From NCBI GenBank assembly GCA_028869395.1, contig JAGWSE010000236.1, positions 1-18,085 of the forward strand: a DNA stretch of 18,085 bases. Direction: 5' to 3'. The position numbers and the translations under genes are program-made. Below are positions 6,989 through 15,696 of the stretch, one piece after another. The DNA is from Alphaproteobacteria bacterium. Its GTDB lineage: Bacteria > Pseudomonadota > Alphaproteobacteria > Caulobacterales > Caulobacteraceae. Each line of letters starts with the position of its first letter. Position 1 is the first letter of the stretch. The notes under the pieces were generated by a model. That model ran no database searches. It saw only the letters and a program-made list of their open reading frames with translations, and had not been told where the DNA came from.

Positions 6989-7932
6989 AGCGCCGCGCCG
7001 ACGCTGCGGATGACGTCGCGCATCCAGGCGATGGCCGGTTCGTTCAGCCGCTCCCTGAGATAGAGCAGGGTGACTTCCACCGGCGGCGACGGATAGGGCG
7101 GCTCGATCAGGGCGAGGCGGCCGCTCTGGGCCGAGAGCAGGGCGAGCCGGCGCGGCACCAGCGTCGCCATGTCCGACCGGCTGGCGACGGCCAGCGCCGA
7201 ATAGGTGTCGGGCACCGTCACGCCCACCCGCCGGCGCAGGCCCCGCCCGGCCAGGGCCACCTCGAACGCCCCGGCGTCCTCCCAGCTCGCCTGGGTGACC
7301 ACGGTGCGGCGTGTCTCGGGCTCCTCGCCGACGGGCGTGCGGGAGATCACCGCGTGAGGAACCGAGGCGAGCGCCTCCAGGTCGACGCAGTTGCGCTGGG
7401 TCAGCGGATGGCCGCCGCGCACCACCCAGGCCAGGCTCTCGGTCAGGATGGTCTCGCGGGCGAACCGATCGGGGGCGGCCACCACCCCGCCCACCAGGAA
7501 GTCCACGCGTCGGGCGTCCAGCCGCTCGACGAGGTCCGCGGTCTGCTCGGCGATCACCAGCTCGCAGAGCGGAGCGTCCTTGGCCAGCCGGCTCACCAGG
7601 GGCGGGGCCAGCACGCCGCAGGCATAGGCGCCGGCGATCATCGTGAAGCGCCGCTCGCTGGTCGCCGGATCGAAGTCGGGCAGGGTGAGCGCCGCCTGCA
7701 GCTGCGACAGCGCGGCATGGACCTGCGGGCCCATCTCCAGCGCCCGCGGCGTCGGCTGCATGCCCGAGGGACCTCGGACGAACAGTTCGTCGTTGAGCGC
7801 GTAACGCAGGCGGTTCAGCGCGTGGCTCACCGCCGACTGGGTCAGGCCCAGGCGCGCGCCGGCGCGGGTGACGTTCCGCTCCTCCAGCAGGGCGTCGAAG
7901 ACTCGCAGAAGGTTCAGGTCAGGGGTCGTCAT
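6985..7932 (-). CDS. LysR family transcriptional regulator
   Basis: A 315-residue LysR-type regulator of normal length. The winged helix-turn-helix occupies roughly 5-62: DLNLLRVFDALLEERNVTRA, then the recognition-helix region TQSAVSHALNRLR (31-43) and LFVRGPSGMQPT (50-61). The opening resembles the NodD/LeuO branch of LysR proteins. The rest is a periplasmic-binding-like effector domain. The ATG at 7932 lies 13 bases after a GGGAGGA ribosome site, a long spacing; an out-of-frame ATG sits just behind that site. Transcribed away from the efflux operon across 147 bases, it is probably the operon's regulator, as is common for divergent LysR genes. The co-inducer is unknown. Its stop overlaps the GST stop at CTAG 6985-6988. 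Confidence 0.93.
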   Translation of the reverse strand: MTTPDLNLLRVFDALLEERNVTRAGARLGLTQSAVSHALNRLRYALNDELFVRGPSGMQPTPRALEMGPQVHAALSQLQAALTLPDFDPATSERRFTMIAGAYACGVLAPPLVSRLAKDAPLCELVIAEQTADLVERLDARRVDFLVGGVVAAPDRFARETILTESLAWVVRGGHPLTQRNCVDLEALASVPHAVISRTPVGEEPETRRTVVTQASWEDAGAFEVALAGRGLRRRVGVTVPDTYSALAVASRSDMATLVPRRLALLSAQSGRLALIEPPYPSPPVEVTLLYLRERLNEPAIAWMRDVIRSVGAAL

Positions 7933-7968
7933 GCGTCGGGTTCATTCCTCCCGTGACGACATATCATT

Positions 7969-7979
7969 TTGATCATCAA
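7969..7979. promoter_or_regulatory. AT-rich dyad between LysR and the efflux operon
   Basis: TTGAT-C-ATCAA is a perfect 5-base inverted repeat around one base. It lies inside the AT-rich stretch 7960-7980, which stands out against the GC-rich surroundings, 37 bases upstream of the LysR start and about 100 bases upstream of the pump operon. A TTGATC (7969-7974) and TATCTC (7991-7996), 16 bases apart, could be a weak plus-strand promoter overlapping it. A LysR operator is inferred from position and symmetry. Confidence 0.4.
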
Positions 7980-8079
7980 GGAACGCACACTATCTCAGCT
8001 CAGTACGGGAGACGGCGGCGCAGACCCTGCGCGCGCCCGATACGTGCTTTTCTGATGTGCCTGGCTTGGATGCCCCCGA

Positions 8080-9168
8080 ATGCGTGACATGAGCGACGCC
8101 GACTCCATTCCGGCCCAAGGCAACGCCGAGGTGGACCCGCGCGCAGGGCGCGAGAGCTTCCTGCGTCGTTACCGCTGGCCGTTGATGATCGCCGGGCCGG
8201 CGCTCATCCTGCTGATCGTCGCCTACTTCGTGATCACCGGCGGGCGCTACCAGGCCACCGACGACGCCTACGTCCAGATCGCCAAGGATCCGGTCGCCCC
8301 GTCGATCGGCGGGCGGGTGACCGACATCTACGTCACGGACAACCAGTTCGTTCACAAAGGTCAGCTGCTGTTCCGCCTGGACTCCCGCGACTTCCAGGCC
8401 AATGCGGCGGCCGCCCAGGCCCAGCTCGCCAACGCCATGCTCCAGCTGCAGGCGCAGCGCGCGGCCTATCACCAGCAGGCCGCCAACGTGCAGGCGGCGC
8501 AGGACGCGGTCAGCTATGCGGATCAGGAAGCCGCCCGCCAGCGCAAGATGGTCGCCGCCGGCGTCGCCTCGCAGCAGCAGCTCGATCAGGCGGTCAACGC
8601 CCAGCGCCAGGCGCACGCCCAGCTCGCCGCCGCGCAGCAGGCCCAGGCCCAGGCGCTGGCTGCAATCGGCGGCAACGCCGACACCTCGCCGGACGCCTAC
8701 CCGCCGGTCATGCAGGCCCGCGCCAACCTGCAGCGCGCCCAGCTGAACGTCGCCTATACCGAGGTCTATGCGCCGGCCGACGGCATCGTCACCCGCGTCG
8801 ACCAGATGCCTGTGGGCACCTATCTCAACGCCTCCCAGACGGGCTTCTGGCTGCTGTCCGGCCAGCCCTGGATCGAGGCGAACTTCAAGGAAGACCAGCT
8901 CAAGAAGATGCGCATCGGCCAACCGGTCGACATCAGCATCGACGCCTACCCCGGCACGCTGCACGGCCATGTCGCGAGTTTCTCGCCCGGCACCGGCCAG
9001 GCCTTCTCGCCGCTGCCCGCCCAGAACGCCACCGGCAACTGGGTCAAGGTGGTCCAGCGCCTGCCCGTGCGTATCGAGTTCGACCGGCCACCGCCCGGCA
9101 TGGCGGCCCGCGCCGGCCTTTCCGTCAACGTGAAGGTCGACGTCCGCGCGCCCGGCCGCGCCGGCTGA
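8080..9168 (+). CDS. HlyD/EmrA family efflux membrane fusion protein
   Basis: A 362-residue periplasmic adaptor of the EmrA/HlyD family. A short cytoplasmic tail precedes a single membrane helix (about 33-53), followed by the EmrA-typical TDDAYVQ (60-66) and the first lipoyl half. A long Ala/Gln-rich coiled-coil hairpin (about 105-225) comes next, then the second lipoyl half (VYAPADGIVTRV) and a beta-barrel segment with VKVVQRLPVRI (322-332), which is a strong family mark. It bridges the inner-membrane transporter and outer-membrane channel. The start may be ATG 8080 or ATG 8089, three codons later; neither has a strong ribosome site. It leads an operon with the DHA2 transporter (10-base gap) and outer-membrane factor. 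Confidence 0.93.
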   Translation: MRDMSDADSIPAQGNAEVDPRAGRESFLRRYRWPLMIAGPALILLIVAYFVITGGRYQATDDAYVQIAKDPVAPSIGGRVTDIYVTDNQFVHKGQLLFRLDSRDFQANAAAAQAQLANAMLQLQAQRAAYHQQAANVQAAQDAVSYADQEAARQRKMVAAGVASQQQLDQAVNAQRQAHAQLAAAQQAQAQALAAIGGNADTSPDAYPPVMQARANLQRAQLNVAYTEVYAPADGIVTRVDQMPVGTYLNASQTGFWLLSGQPWIEANFKEDQLKKMRIGQPVDISIDAYPGTLHGHVASFSPGTGQAFSPLPAQNATGNWVKVVQRLPVRIEFDRPPPGMAARAGLSVNVKVDVRAPGRAG

Positions 9169-9178
9169 GCCGTCCGCC

Positions 9179-10714
9179 ATGTCGGTAGCGTCTACAGAGG
9201 ACCGGGCCAACCGGTGGCCCATCACCATCTCCGTCATGCTGGCGACGGTGATGAACTCGCTGGACACGACGATCGCCAACGTCGCCCTGCCGCACATCCA
9301 GGGCAGCGTCTCGGCGAGCTCCGACCAGATCACCTGGGTCCTCACCTCCTACATCGTCGCCGCCGCGATCATGACGCCGCTCTCGGGCTGGATGTCGGAC
9401 CGCATCGGGCGGAAGAAGATGTTCATGGCCTCGATCGCCGGCTTCACGGTGGCTTCGATGCTGTGCGGCATCGCCACCAGCCTGCCCGAGATCGTCCTGT
9501 TCCGCCTGATCCAGGGCGTGGCCGGAGCGGCGCTCATCCCGCTCTCCCAGGCCGAGCTGCTCGACATCTATCCGAAGGAGCAGCACGGCCAGGCCATGGC
9601 GATCTGGGGCGCGGGCGCGATCCTGGGGCCGATCCTCGGCCCGGCGCTCGGCGGCTACCTGACCGAGAACTTCTCCTGGCGCTGGTGCTTCTACATCAAC
9701 CTGCCGGTCGGCATCCTCGCCTTCCTGGGCGTGATGTTCTTCATCTCCGGCGACAAGAACATCCGTTCCAAGCCCTTCGACTTCCTGGGCTTCGGCATGC
9801 TGACCCTGTTCGTGGGCTCGCTGCAGCTGCTGCTGGACCGCGGGCCCAGCCAGGACTGGTTCTCGTCGAAGGAGATCACGACCTACGTCATCCTGGCGGC
9901 GATCTCCCTTTGGGTCTTCATCTCCCACACGATCACCTCGGAACATCCGTTCTTCGACCGCGCGCTCGCCCGCGACCGCAATTTCGTGACCGCCTCGATC
10001 TTCGGCTTCTTCGTGGGCGTGCTGCTGTTCTCGACCATGGCGCTGCTGCCGCCCATGCTGCAGGAGCTGATGGGCTATCCCGTCTTCCTGTCGGGCCTGG
10101 TGACCATGCCGCGCGGCATCGGCTCGTGGGTGGCGATGTTCTTCGTGGGACGCCTTATCGGCAAGGTCGACACCCGCTTCATCCTGTTGTTCGGCCTGTC
10201 CCTGAACGCCTTCGCCCTCTACCAGATGATGCACTTCGACCTGTCGATGACCGCCCGCTACGTAGTCATCTCCGGCGTCATCCAGGGTTTCGGGATCGGC
10301 TTCATCTTCGTGCCGCTTTCGACACTGGCGTTCGCCACCGTCTCGCCGGCCCTGCGGCCGGAAGGCTCGGCGCTCTACACCCTGATCCGCAACATGGGCT
10401 CCAGCGTCGGCATCTCGGTGATGGAGGCGCTGGTCGTCTCCAACACCCAGGTGGCGCACTCCTCGCTGGCCGCCCACGTGGTGACCAGCAATCCGGTGGT
10501 GCGCTCCGGCCTCTCGGCGGCCATGAACCCGACCACCGCCGCCGGCGCCATGGCGCTCAACAACGAGATCACGCGCCAGGCCTCGATGGTGGCCTACATC
10601 GACGACTTCAAACTCATGTTCTTCATCACGCTGGCCTGCATTCCGATGCTGCTCATCATGCGCAAGCCGAAGGCGCAGCCCGGCGGAGAGCCCGTCCATG
10701 CCGCACTCGATTAG
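9179..10714 (+). CDS. DHA2 family MFS multidrug transporter (EmrB/QacA type)
   Basis: A 511-residue inner-membrane drug:proton antiporter of the 14-helix DHA2 family. Helix 1 carries motif D1 (LDTTIANVALP, 28-38). The loop between helices 2 and 3 has motif A (GWMSDRIGRKK, 70-80). Helix 5 has the antiporter motif C glycines and prolines (GAGAILGPILGPALGGYL, 144-161). These mark proton-driven export of hydrophobic or amphipathic compounds. With the adaptor upstream and the outer-membrane factor downstream it should form an EmrAB-TolC-like pump spanning both membranes. The start is the ATG 10 bases after the adaptor stop. Its end overlaps the next gene by 17 bases, indicating coupled translation. 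Drug specificity cannot be read from sequence. Confidence 0.95.
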   Translation: MSVASTEDRANRWPITISVMLATVMNSLDTTIANVALPHIQGSVSASSDQITWVLTSYIVAAAIMTPLSGWMSDRIGRKKMFMASIAGFTVASMLCGIATSLPEIVLFRLIQGVAGAALIPLSQAELLDIYPKEQHGQAMAIWGAGAILGPILGPALGGYLTENFSWRWCFYINLPVGILAFLGVMFFISGDKNIRSKPFDFLGFGMLTLFVGSLQLLLDRGPSQDWFSSKEITTYVILAAISLWVFISHTITSEHPFFDRALARDRNFVTASIFGFFVGVLLFSTMALLPPMLQELMGYPVFLSGLVTMPRGIGSWVAMFFVGRLIGKVDTRFILLFGLSLNAFALYQMMHFDLSMTARYVVISGVIQGFGIGFIFVPLSTLAFATVSPALRPEGSALYTLIRNMGSSVGISVMEALVVSNTQVAHSSLAAHVVTSNPVVRSGLSAAMNPTTAAGAMALNNEITRQASMVAYIDDFKLMFFITLACIPMLLIMRKPKAQPGGEPVHAALD

Positions 10715-12161
10715 ACACCCGCTCCGCCTCTTGGCGGCCACCGCCTCGGTCGCGGCGCTCGCCGCCTGCACGACCGTGGGCCCTAACTTCAAGGCCCCCG
10801 CCGGCCCCAAGGGCGCCACCGCCGCCGGCTACGCCATGGCCGGCGACGCCGCCGCGCCCGGCGTGACGCTCAGCCCCGACACCCGCGTCGCCGGACCCTG
10901 GTGGCAGGCGTTCGGCTCGCCTGAGCTCGACCGCGTGGTTCGCCAGGCGCTCGCCGACAGTCCGACCATCGCCGAGGCCAACGCCACCCTCGAGCGGGCC
11001 CGCGAACAGGCCGCCGCGGTCCGCGGCGCCGAGCTTCCCCAGGTCGATGTCAACGGCTCGGCTCAGCGCGAACGCATCAACACCCAGGCGTTCGGCTTCA
11101 CCGGCTTCCCCTCGCCGACCATCCCGCTCTACTCGGTGGGCGGTGCGGTCGCCTACGATCTGGACCTGTTCGGCGGTCACCGCCGCGCCAGCGAGGCGGC
11201 CGCCGCCCGCGCGGCACAGGCCGGCCACCAGGCCGACGCAGCCTATCTGGCGCTCTCCGGCAACGTGGTCGTCCAGGCCATGGCCGTGGCCAGCTTGCGC
11301 GACCAGCTGGCGACCATGCAGCAGGTGATCGCCGACGATGAACGCGTGCTGGAGCTGGTCCGCGCGGCCCAGCGCGCCGGCTCCGAGGCGCCCTCGGCGA
11401 TCTCCGGCGGCCAGGCCCAGCTCGCCGAGGACCAAGCCCTGGCGCCGCCCATCCAGCGACAGCTCGCCCAGGCGCGCCACCAGCTCGCCCTGCTCGTGGG
11501 CAAGGCGCCGGCTGAATGGACCGCCCCAGACTTCGATCTGGCGAACTTCACGGTCCCGGCCGAGATCCCGGTCAGCCTGCCCTCCGCCCTGGTGCGCAAC
11601 CGGCCCGACATCCTGGCTGCCCAGTCCGAGCTGCACGCCGCCACCGCCGATGTGGGCGTCGCCGTCGCAAACCAGTACCCGGACATCCGTCTCTCGGCGA
11701 GCCTGACCCAGGGTTCGATCCACCCGGAGAAGCTGTTCAACTATTCCTCGACCGGCTGGCAGCTGCTGGCCGGGGTCACCGCCCCGATCTTCCATGGCGG
11801 CACTCTGAAGGCCAACCGCAAGGCCACGGAGGCCGAGCTCAAGGCCGCGCTTGCCCGCTACCAGGAGACGGTGATCCGCGCGTTTGTGCAGGTTTCCGAC
11901 GTGCTGGCCGCGCTCGGCACGGACCAGGAGCAGATCGCCCGCCTCAAGGAGGCCGAGAGCGCCTCGGCGTCCAACGCCCGCGACGCCCAGACCGCCTACC
12001 GTCTCGGCGGCGGCACGCTGCTGCAGGTGATCGACGCCCAGAGGCAGCTCAACCGCGCCCGCCGCGCCAGCGTCCAGGCCGAGGGCCAGCGCCTCTCCGA
12101 CATCGTCCAGCTCTACACAGCCACCGCGGCCGACTGGCGGACCCAGACTTCGCAGAAATGA
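10698..12161 (+). CDS. NodT/OprM family outer-membrane efflux lipoprotein
   Basis: A 487-residue outer-membrane factor of the NodT/RND-OMF lipoprotein type. A lipoprotein signal peptide ends in LAAC with C24 as the lipidated cysteine, followed by TTVGPNF, the usual start of OprM-like proteins. Two OEP repeats follow, with the typical second-repeat segment VRNRPDILAAQSELHAA and a C-terminal YRLGGGTLLQVIDAQRQL, both characteristic. It would form the trimeric channel through the outer membrane for the adaptor/transporter pair encoded just upstream. It overlaps the transporter gene by 17 bases and is the last gene of the operon. The opposing MHS transporter gene ends 40 bases downstream. Confidence 0.94.
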   Translation: MPHSIRHPLRLLAATASVAALAACTTVGPNFKAPAGPKGATAAGYAMAGDAAAPGVTLSPDTRVAGPWWQAFGSPELDRVVRQALADSPTIAEANATLERAREQAAAVRGAELPQVDVNGSAQRERINTQAFGFTGFPSPTIPLYSVGGAVAYDLDLFGGHRRASEAAAARAAQAGHQADAAYLALSGNVVVQAMAVASLRDQLATMQQVIADDERVLELVRAAQRAGSEAPSAISGGQAQLAEDQALAPPIQRQLAQARHQLALLVGKAPAEWTAPDFDLANFTVPAEIPVSLPSALVRNRPDILAAQSELHAATADVGVAVANQYPDIRLSASLTQGSIHPEKLFNYSSTGWQLLAGVTAPIFHGGTLKANRKATEAELKAALARYQETVIRAFVQVSDVLAALGTDQEQIARLKEAESASASNARDAQTAYRLGGGTLLQVIDAQRQLNRARRASVQAEGQRLSDIVQLYTATAADWRTQTSQK

Positions 12162-12169
12162 TCTCCTGT

Positions 12170-12197
12170 CCCCGCTCGCTTCGCGGCGGGCGAGGGG
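12170..12197. terminator. Candidate bidirectional terminator between convergent genes
   Basis: In the 40-base gap between the outer-membrane factor stop (12161) and the MHS transporter stop (12202), CTCGC (12175-12179) pairs with GCGAG (12190-12194), with a C-rich left flank and a G-rich right flank that extend the stem by two pairs past one mismatch. There is no T-run. Placement between convergent stops is the main support. Confidence 0.35.
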
Positions 12198-12201
12198 TCG
12201 G

Positions 12202-13545
12202 TCAGGCCGCCGCCTTTGCGCGGGTCTTTGCGGGGGCGCGGTGCTCGCGCTTGTGCGTTTCGCTGAGCACCAGGACCGACAGGAACGAGACGGCGCACAG
12301 CGCGGCCATGTAGCCGGAGATCGCCATCGCCGAATGGTAGCGGTCGTAGAGCGCCACCGCGATCATCGGTGCGAAACCGCCGCCAAAGATCGCCCCGATC
12401 TGATAGCCCAGCGAGGCGCCCGAGTAGCGCAGCTCGGTGGAGAACATCTCGGTGAACATGGCCGCCTGCAGGCCATACATCACGCTGTTGAAGCCCAGCC
12501 CGCCCACCAGCGCCAGCACCATGGCCCAGAAGTCGCCCGTGTTGAGCAGCAGGAAGAAGGGGATCGCCCAGATCAGTTCCAGCGCCGCGCCGGCCAGGAA
12601 CACCCCGCGCCGCCCGAACCGGTCGGAAAGCGCCGCCGTCAGCGGCAGGATCGGGGCCGAGACGATGCTGCCCAGCATGACGGCCCACAGGATCAGCGTC
12701 TTGGGCACGTGCAGCGTGCCGGTGGTGTAGGCGATGGCGTAGGTGATCATGATATAGAAGGTGCCGTTCGCCGCCACGAACGAGCCCGCCGCCAGCAGGA
12801 TCTCCCTCGGGTTCTTCACGATGGCCTGCAGGATCGGCGAGGACCGCTTGGCGGCCTTGGCCCCGGCGCTCTGCAGCGCCTGAAATTCGATCGTGTCCTC
12901 CAGCATCAGCTGCGCGTAGAGCGACAGGCCCACCAGCAGCAGCGACAGCAGGAACGGGATGCGCCACGCCCAGGCGGCGAAGGCCTCGGGCGCCACCAGC
13001 GAGCCCATGATCAGGAAGATCAGGTTGGCGGCGATGACGCCCGCCGGCACGCCCATCTGGGCGAAGCTGCCATAGAAGCCGCGCCGCTGGACGGGCGCGT
13101 TCTCGATGGCGATCAGCGCCGCCCCGCCCCACTGGCCCCCGACCGCCAGGCCCTGCAGGAAGCGCAGCAGGATCAGGATCACCGGCGCGGCCACGCCGAT
13201 GGTGGCGTAGGACGGCAACAGGCCCACGCCCGTTGTCGCCAGGCCCATCATCATCATCGCTGTGACCAGCGCGCGCTTGCGCCCGGCCAGGTCGCCGAAG
13301 TGGCCGAAGACGATGCCGCCCACCGGCCGGGCGATGAAGCCGACCGCGAAGGTCGAGAAGGCCGCCAGTTGCGCCACGGCCGGCGGCAGGTCGGCGGCGA
13401 AGAACAGCTTCGGGAACACCAGCGCCGCGGCGGTGCCGTAGATGAAGAAGTCGTACCACTCGATGCTCGAGGCGGTCAGTGAGGTGAACACCACCCGCGC
13501 CATGGATACGGGCCTGCCGGATTCGGTCTTTGCGCCTGAGGTCAT
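12202..13545 (-). CDS. MFS transporter, metabolite:H+ symporter (MHS) family
   Basis: A 447-residue inner-membrane transporter with about 12 membrane helices. MHS-family signatures are clear: SSIEWYDFFIYG (26-37) in helix 1, RPVGGIVFGHFGDLAGRK (73-90) between helices 2 and 3, and LRFLQGLAVGGQWGGA (127-142) in helix 4. Relatives import organic acids and compatible solutes such as alpha-ketoglutarate, shikimate, citrate or proline/betaine with protons; which one is not decidable here. The ATG at 13545 is chosen because GGGGGAG lies about 5 bases upstream. A longer open frame starting at 13632 would add 29 Arg-rich residues with no matching fold and would cross the hairpin at 13633-13654 region's edge. 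It is transcribed in the same direction as the EF-G-like gene, 117 bases downstream of it. Confidence 0.9.
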   Translation of the reverse strand: MTSGAKTESGRPVSMARVVFTSLTASSIEWYDFFIYGTAAALVFPKLFFAADLPPAVAQLAAFSTFAVGFIARPVGGIVFGHFGDLAGRKRALVTAMMMMGLATTGVGLLPSYATIGVAAPVILILLRFLQGLAVGGQWGGAALIAIENAPVQRRGFYGSFAQMGVPAGVIAANLIFLIMGSLVAPEAFAAWAWRIPFLLSLLLVGLSLYAQLMLEDTIEFQALQSAGAKAAKRSSPILQAIVKNPREILLAAGSFVAANGTFYIMITYAIAYTTGTLHVPKTLILWAVMLGSIVSAPILPLTAALSDRFGRRGVFLAGAALELIWAIPFFLLLNTGDFWAMVLALVGGLGFNSVMYGLQAAMFTEMFSTELRYSGASLGYQIGAIFGGGFAPMIAVALYDRYHSAMAISGYMAALCAVSFLSVLVLSETHKREHRAPAKTRAKAAA

Positions 13546-13632
13546 TTCTCTCCCCCTGTGGCGCGCGGCGTTCTCCCGCGCTGCCATAACGACGCTAGCC
13601 CGGCGGTGACGTGAGCGTAAAGGCGAGAACAT

Positions 13633-13654
13633 CCCTCCCCGCGTGCGGGGAGGG
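13633..13654 (-). terminator. Perfect 10-base GC hairpin after the EF-G-like gene
   Basis: CCCTCCCCGC (13633-13642) and GCGGGGAGGG (13645-13654) are exact reverse complements around GT, beginning 8 bases beyond the EF-G-like stop. The likely role is to end that transcript before the MHS transporter gene, though the minus strand continues with only scattered T residues. Similar CCCTCCCC...GGGGAGGG hairpins recur between genes in many GC-rich alphaproteobacteria, so it may instead be a dispersed intergenic repeat. Confidence 0.5.
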
Positions 13655-13662
13655 ACGATGGT

Positions 13663-15696
13663 TCAGTGCGCCGCGGCGGCGGGCGCCTTGGCCGCCTGGG
13701 CGGCGACCTCGGCGAGGCGGCCGTGCAGTTCGGCCATGTGGTCGAAGTCGGCCTCGAAGGCCCCCAGCCCCTGGGTCAGTCCGCGGATCTCGGCGATCAG
13801 GTCCTGGCGCTCGCTCTGCGGCAGGTACGCCTCGATCCGCTCCCAGCCGCGCCAGTCCTCGCGCGGGGAAAGCCCCAGGATCTGGCCGCGCCGGGCGGTG
13901 AGCGCCGAGGTGACGTTCGACGCCGCCGGGCTCGGCGAATAGACCACCAGCTTCTCGATCGGCTCCAGCAGGATGGTGCCCACCTGGTCCAGCGCCTCCT
14001 CGATGGACAGGCGGCCTGCGGTGCGGAACGCCATTTCGGAGGAGTCGACCGAGTGGGTCATGCCATCGACCAGCGTGACCTCCAGGTCGGTCACCGGAAA
14101 ACCCAGCGGGCCCTTGGTGAGGCCGTCGCGCACGCCGTCCTCGACCGCCGGGACCCATTGCTTCGGCACCGCCCCGCCCACGATCCGCGAATGGAAGACG
14201 AAGCCGGACCCGCGCGGCAGCGGCTTCACCTCGATCGTCACATCGGCGAACTGGCCATGGCCGCCGGACTGCTTCTTGTGCCGCGAGCGCTGGGTCACGC
14301 CGCGCTGGATCGTCTCGCGGTAGGGGGTGCGGGGCTGCGCGGTGTCGATCTCCACGCCGAAGCGCCGCTTCAGCCGCTCGAGCGCCAATCGGACATGGCC
14401 CTCGCCCTGGCCGGCCAGCAGCACCTGCTTGGCCTCCGCATCGTGCGTGAGCAGCAGGCCCGGGTCTTCCTCCACCAGCTTGCCGAGGGCGGAGGAGAGC
14501 CGCACGTCGTCGGTGTGGCTCTTGGCGGCCAGCGCCACCGCGAACAGCGGCCGCCGCGCCCGGGCCGCACCGCGCAGGATCTGGGCCTTGCCTGTGGTGG
14601 ACAGGATCTCGCCGGCGTGGGCGTGCTCCACCTTGCCGATGGCGCAGATGTCGCCGACGGGCGCGGAGGCGATCTTGCGGGTCGCTGCGCCCTGCACGCC
14701 GAACAGCCCGCCCGCGCGGGCCTTCTCGCCGCTCGCCAGCACGAGCTCCGCGCCGTCGGACAGCGGCTGGCCGAACACCCGGGCGTAGGCGAGCTTGCCG
14801 GACTGGCCGGCATAGGCGGTCTTCAGCACATAGGCGCCTGCGCCTTCCACTCCCAGCCGCTGGGCCGCCCGCTCGGGCGCGGGCGTCTCGTGCCGCAGCG
14901 CCTTCAGCAGGCGGCGCACGCCGAAGGTGTTGATCGCCGAGCCGAAGAAGACGGGCACGATCAGGCCCGCGTTCATCTCCTTCACCAGGTCGCCGAACAC
15001 CGCGTCGCGGCTGGGCGTCACGTCGGAGAGCAGCTGCTCCAGCAGCTCGTCGTCGAAGTCGGCGATCTGCTCCAGCATGTGGAAGCGGGCGTCCGCCTCC
15101 TCGCTCCTCAGGTTCTCGGGGATGTCGATCTGCTGGCTGGCCTCGCCCGGCCGGTAGACGAAGCAGCGTTCGAGGGCGAGGTCGATGAAGCCCGTCGCCT
15201 TGTCGCCGGAGAAGGTGGGGATCTGCCGGGCCACCAGCGGCGCGGCGCTGACCGGCGCGAGGGCGTCCAGCAGGTCCTGCAGCGAGCCGTGGGCCTGGTC
15301 CATCTTGTTGATGAAGAGCGCGCGCGGCACGCCCAGCCGCTCCAGCTCCCTGAGCGTCGGCTGCAAGAGCGCCGCCTTGGCCGGATCGGGCTCGGCCACC
15401 ACCACCGCCAGGTCCACCGCGGGCAGGGCGCGGTCCACGTCGGCGCAGAATTCCAGGGAGCCGGGGCAGTCGACCACTTGGTAGCGGTCGCCCATGAACT
15501 CGAACCCCGCAAGGTTCAGCTCGACGGAGTGGCCGCGGGCGCGCGCCTCGGGGCTGGCGTCACCGACCATCTCGCCGCCCGAGCGCGACACCGCGCCCGT
15601 CACCTGCAGCAGGGCTTCCAGAAGCGTGGTCTTTCCGGAACTTGTGGGGCCCGCGAGCGCGAGCGCGCGGACGGACCCCGTGGATTGGATCGGCAT
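13663..15696 (-). CDS. Elongation factor G-like GTPase (EF-G paralogue)
   Basis: A 677-residue translational-GTPase relative of EF-G, near full EF-G length. The G domain has the P-loop GPTSSGKT (16-23), DCPGS (76-80) at the DxxG position, NKMD (130-133), and a later GSA at the G5 position. The EF-G domain IV start is recognisable as TPYRETI with HKKQSGGHGQF (roughly 450-480). Two departures stand out: the histidine of DTPGH, needed for GTP hydrolysis in EF-G, is serine (S80), and the switch I RGITI is RGHSV. This fits the EF-G-like/FusA2 group of paralogues rather than the housekeeping EF-G; its role is not established. The ATG at 15696 has GGGAG 7 bases upstream; the frame is open 23 codons further with no support. 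Confidence 0.9.
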   Translation of the reverse strand: MPIQSTGSVRALALAGPTSSGKTTLLEALLQVTGAVSRSGGEMVGDASPEARARGHSVELNLAGFEFMGDRYQVVDCPGSLEFCADVDRALPAVDLAVVVAEPDPAKAALLQPTLRELERLGVPRALFINKMDQAHGSLQDLLDALAPVSAAPLVARQIPTFSGDKATGFIDLALERCFVYRPGEASQQIDIPENLRSEEADARFHMLEQIADFDDELLEQLLSDVTPSRDAVFGDLVKEMNAGLIVPVFFGSAINTFGVRRLLKALRHETPAPERAAQRLGVEGAGAYVLKTAYAGQSGKLAYARVFGQPLSDGAELVLASGEKARAGGLFGVQGAATRKIASAPVGDICAIGKVEHAHAGEILSTTGKAQILRGAARARRPLFAVALAAKSHTDDVRLSSALGKLVEEDPGLLLTHDAEAKQVLLAGQGEGHVRLALERLKRRFGVEIDTAQPRTPYRETIQRGVTQRSRHKKQSGGHGQFADVTIEVKPLPRGSGFVFHSRIVGGAVPKQWVPAVEDGVRDGLTKGPLGFPVTDLEVTLVDGMTHSVDSSEMAFRTAGRLSIEEALDQVGTILLEPIEKLVVYSPSPAASNVTSALTARRGQILGLSPREDWRGWERIEAYLPQSERQDLIAEIRGLTQGLGAFEADFDHMAELHGRLAEVAAQAAKAPAAAAH

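Noticed and set aside
9125..10819. A 564-codon minus-strand open frame antisense to the DHA2 transporter
   Set aside because: It is a low-complexity His/Arg/Glu-rich product, the typical mirror of a membrane protein gene.
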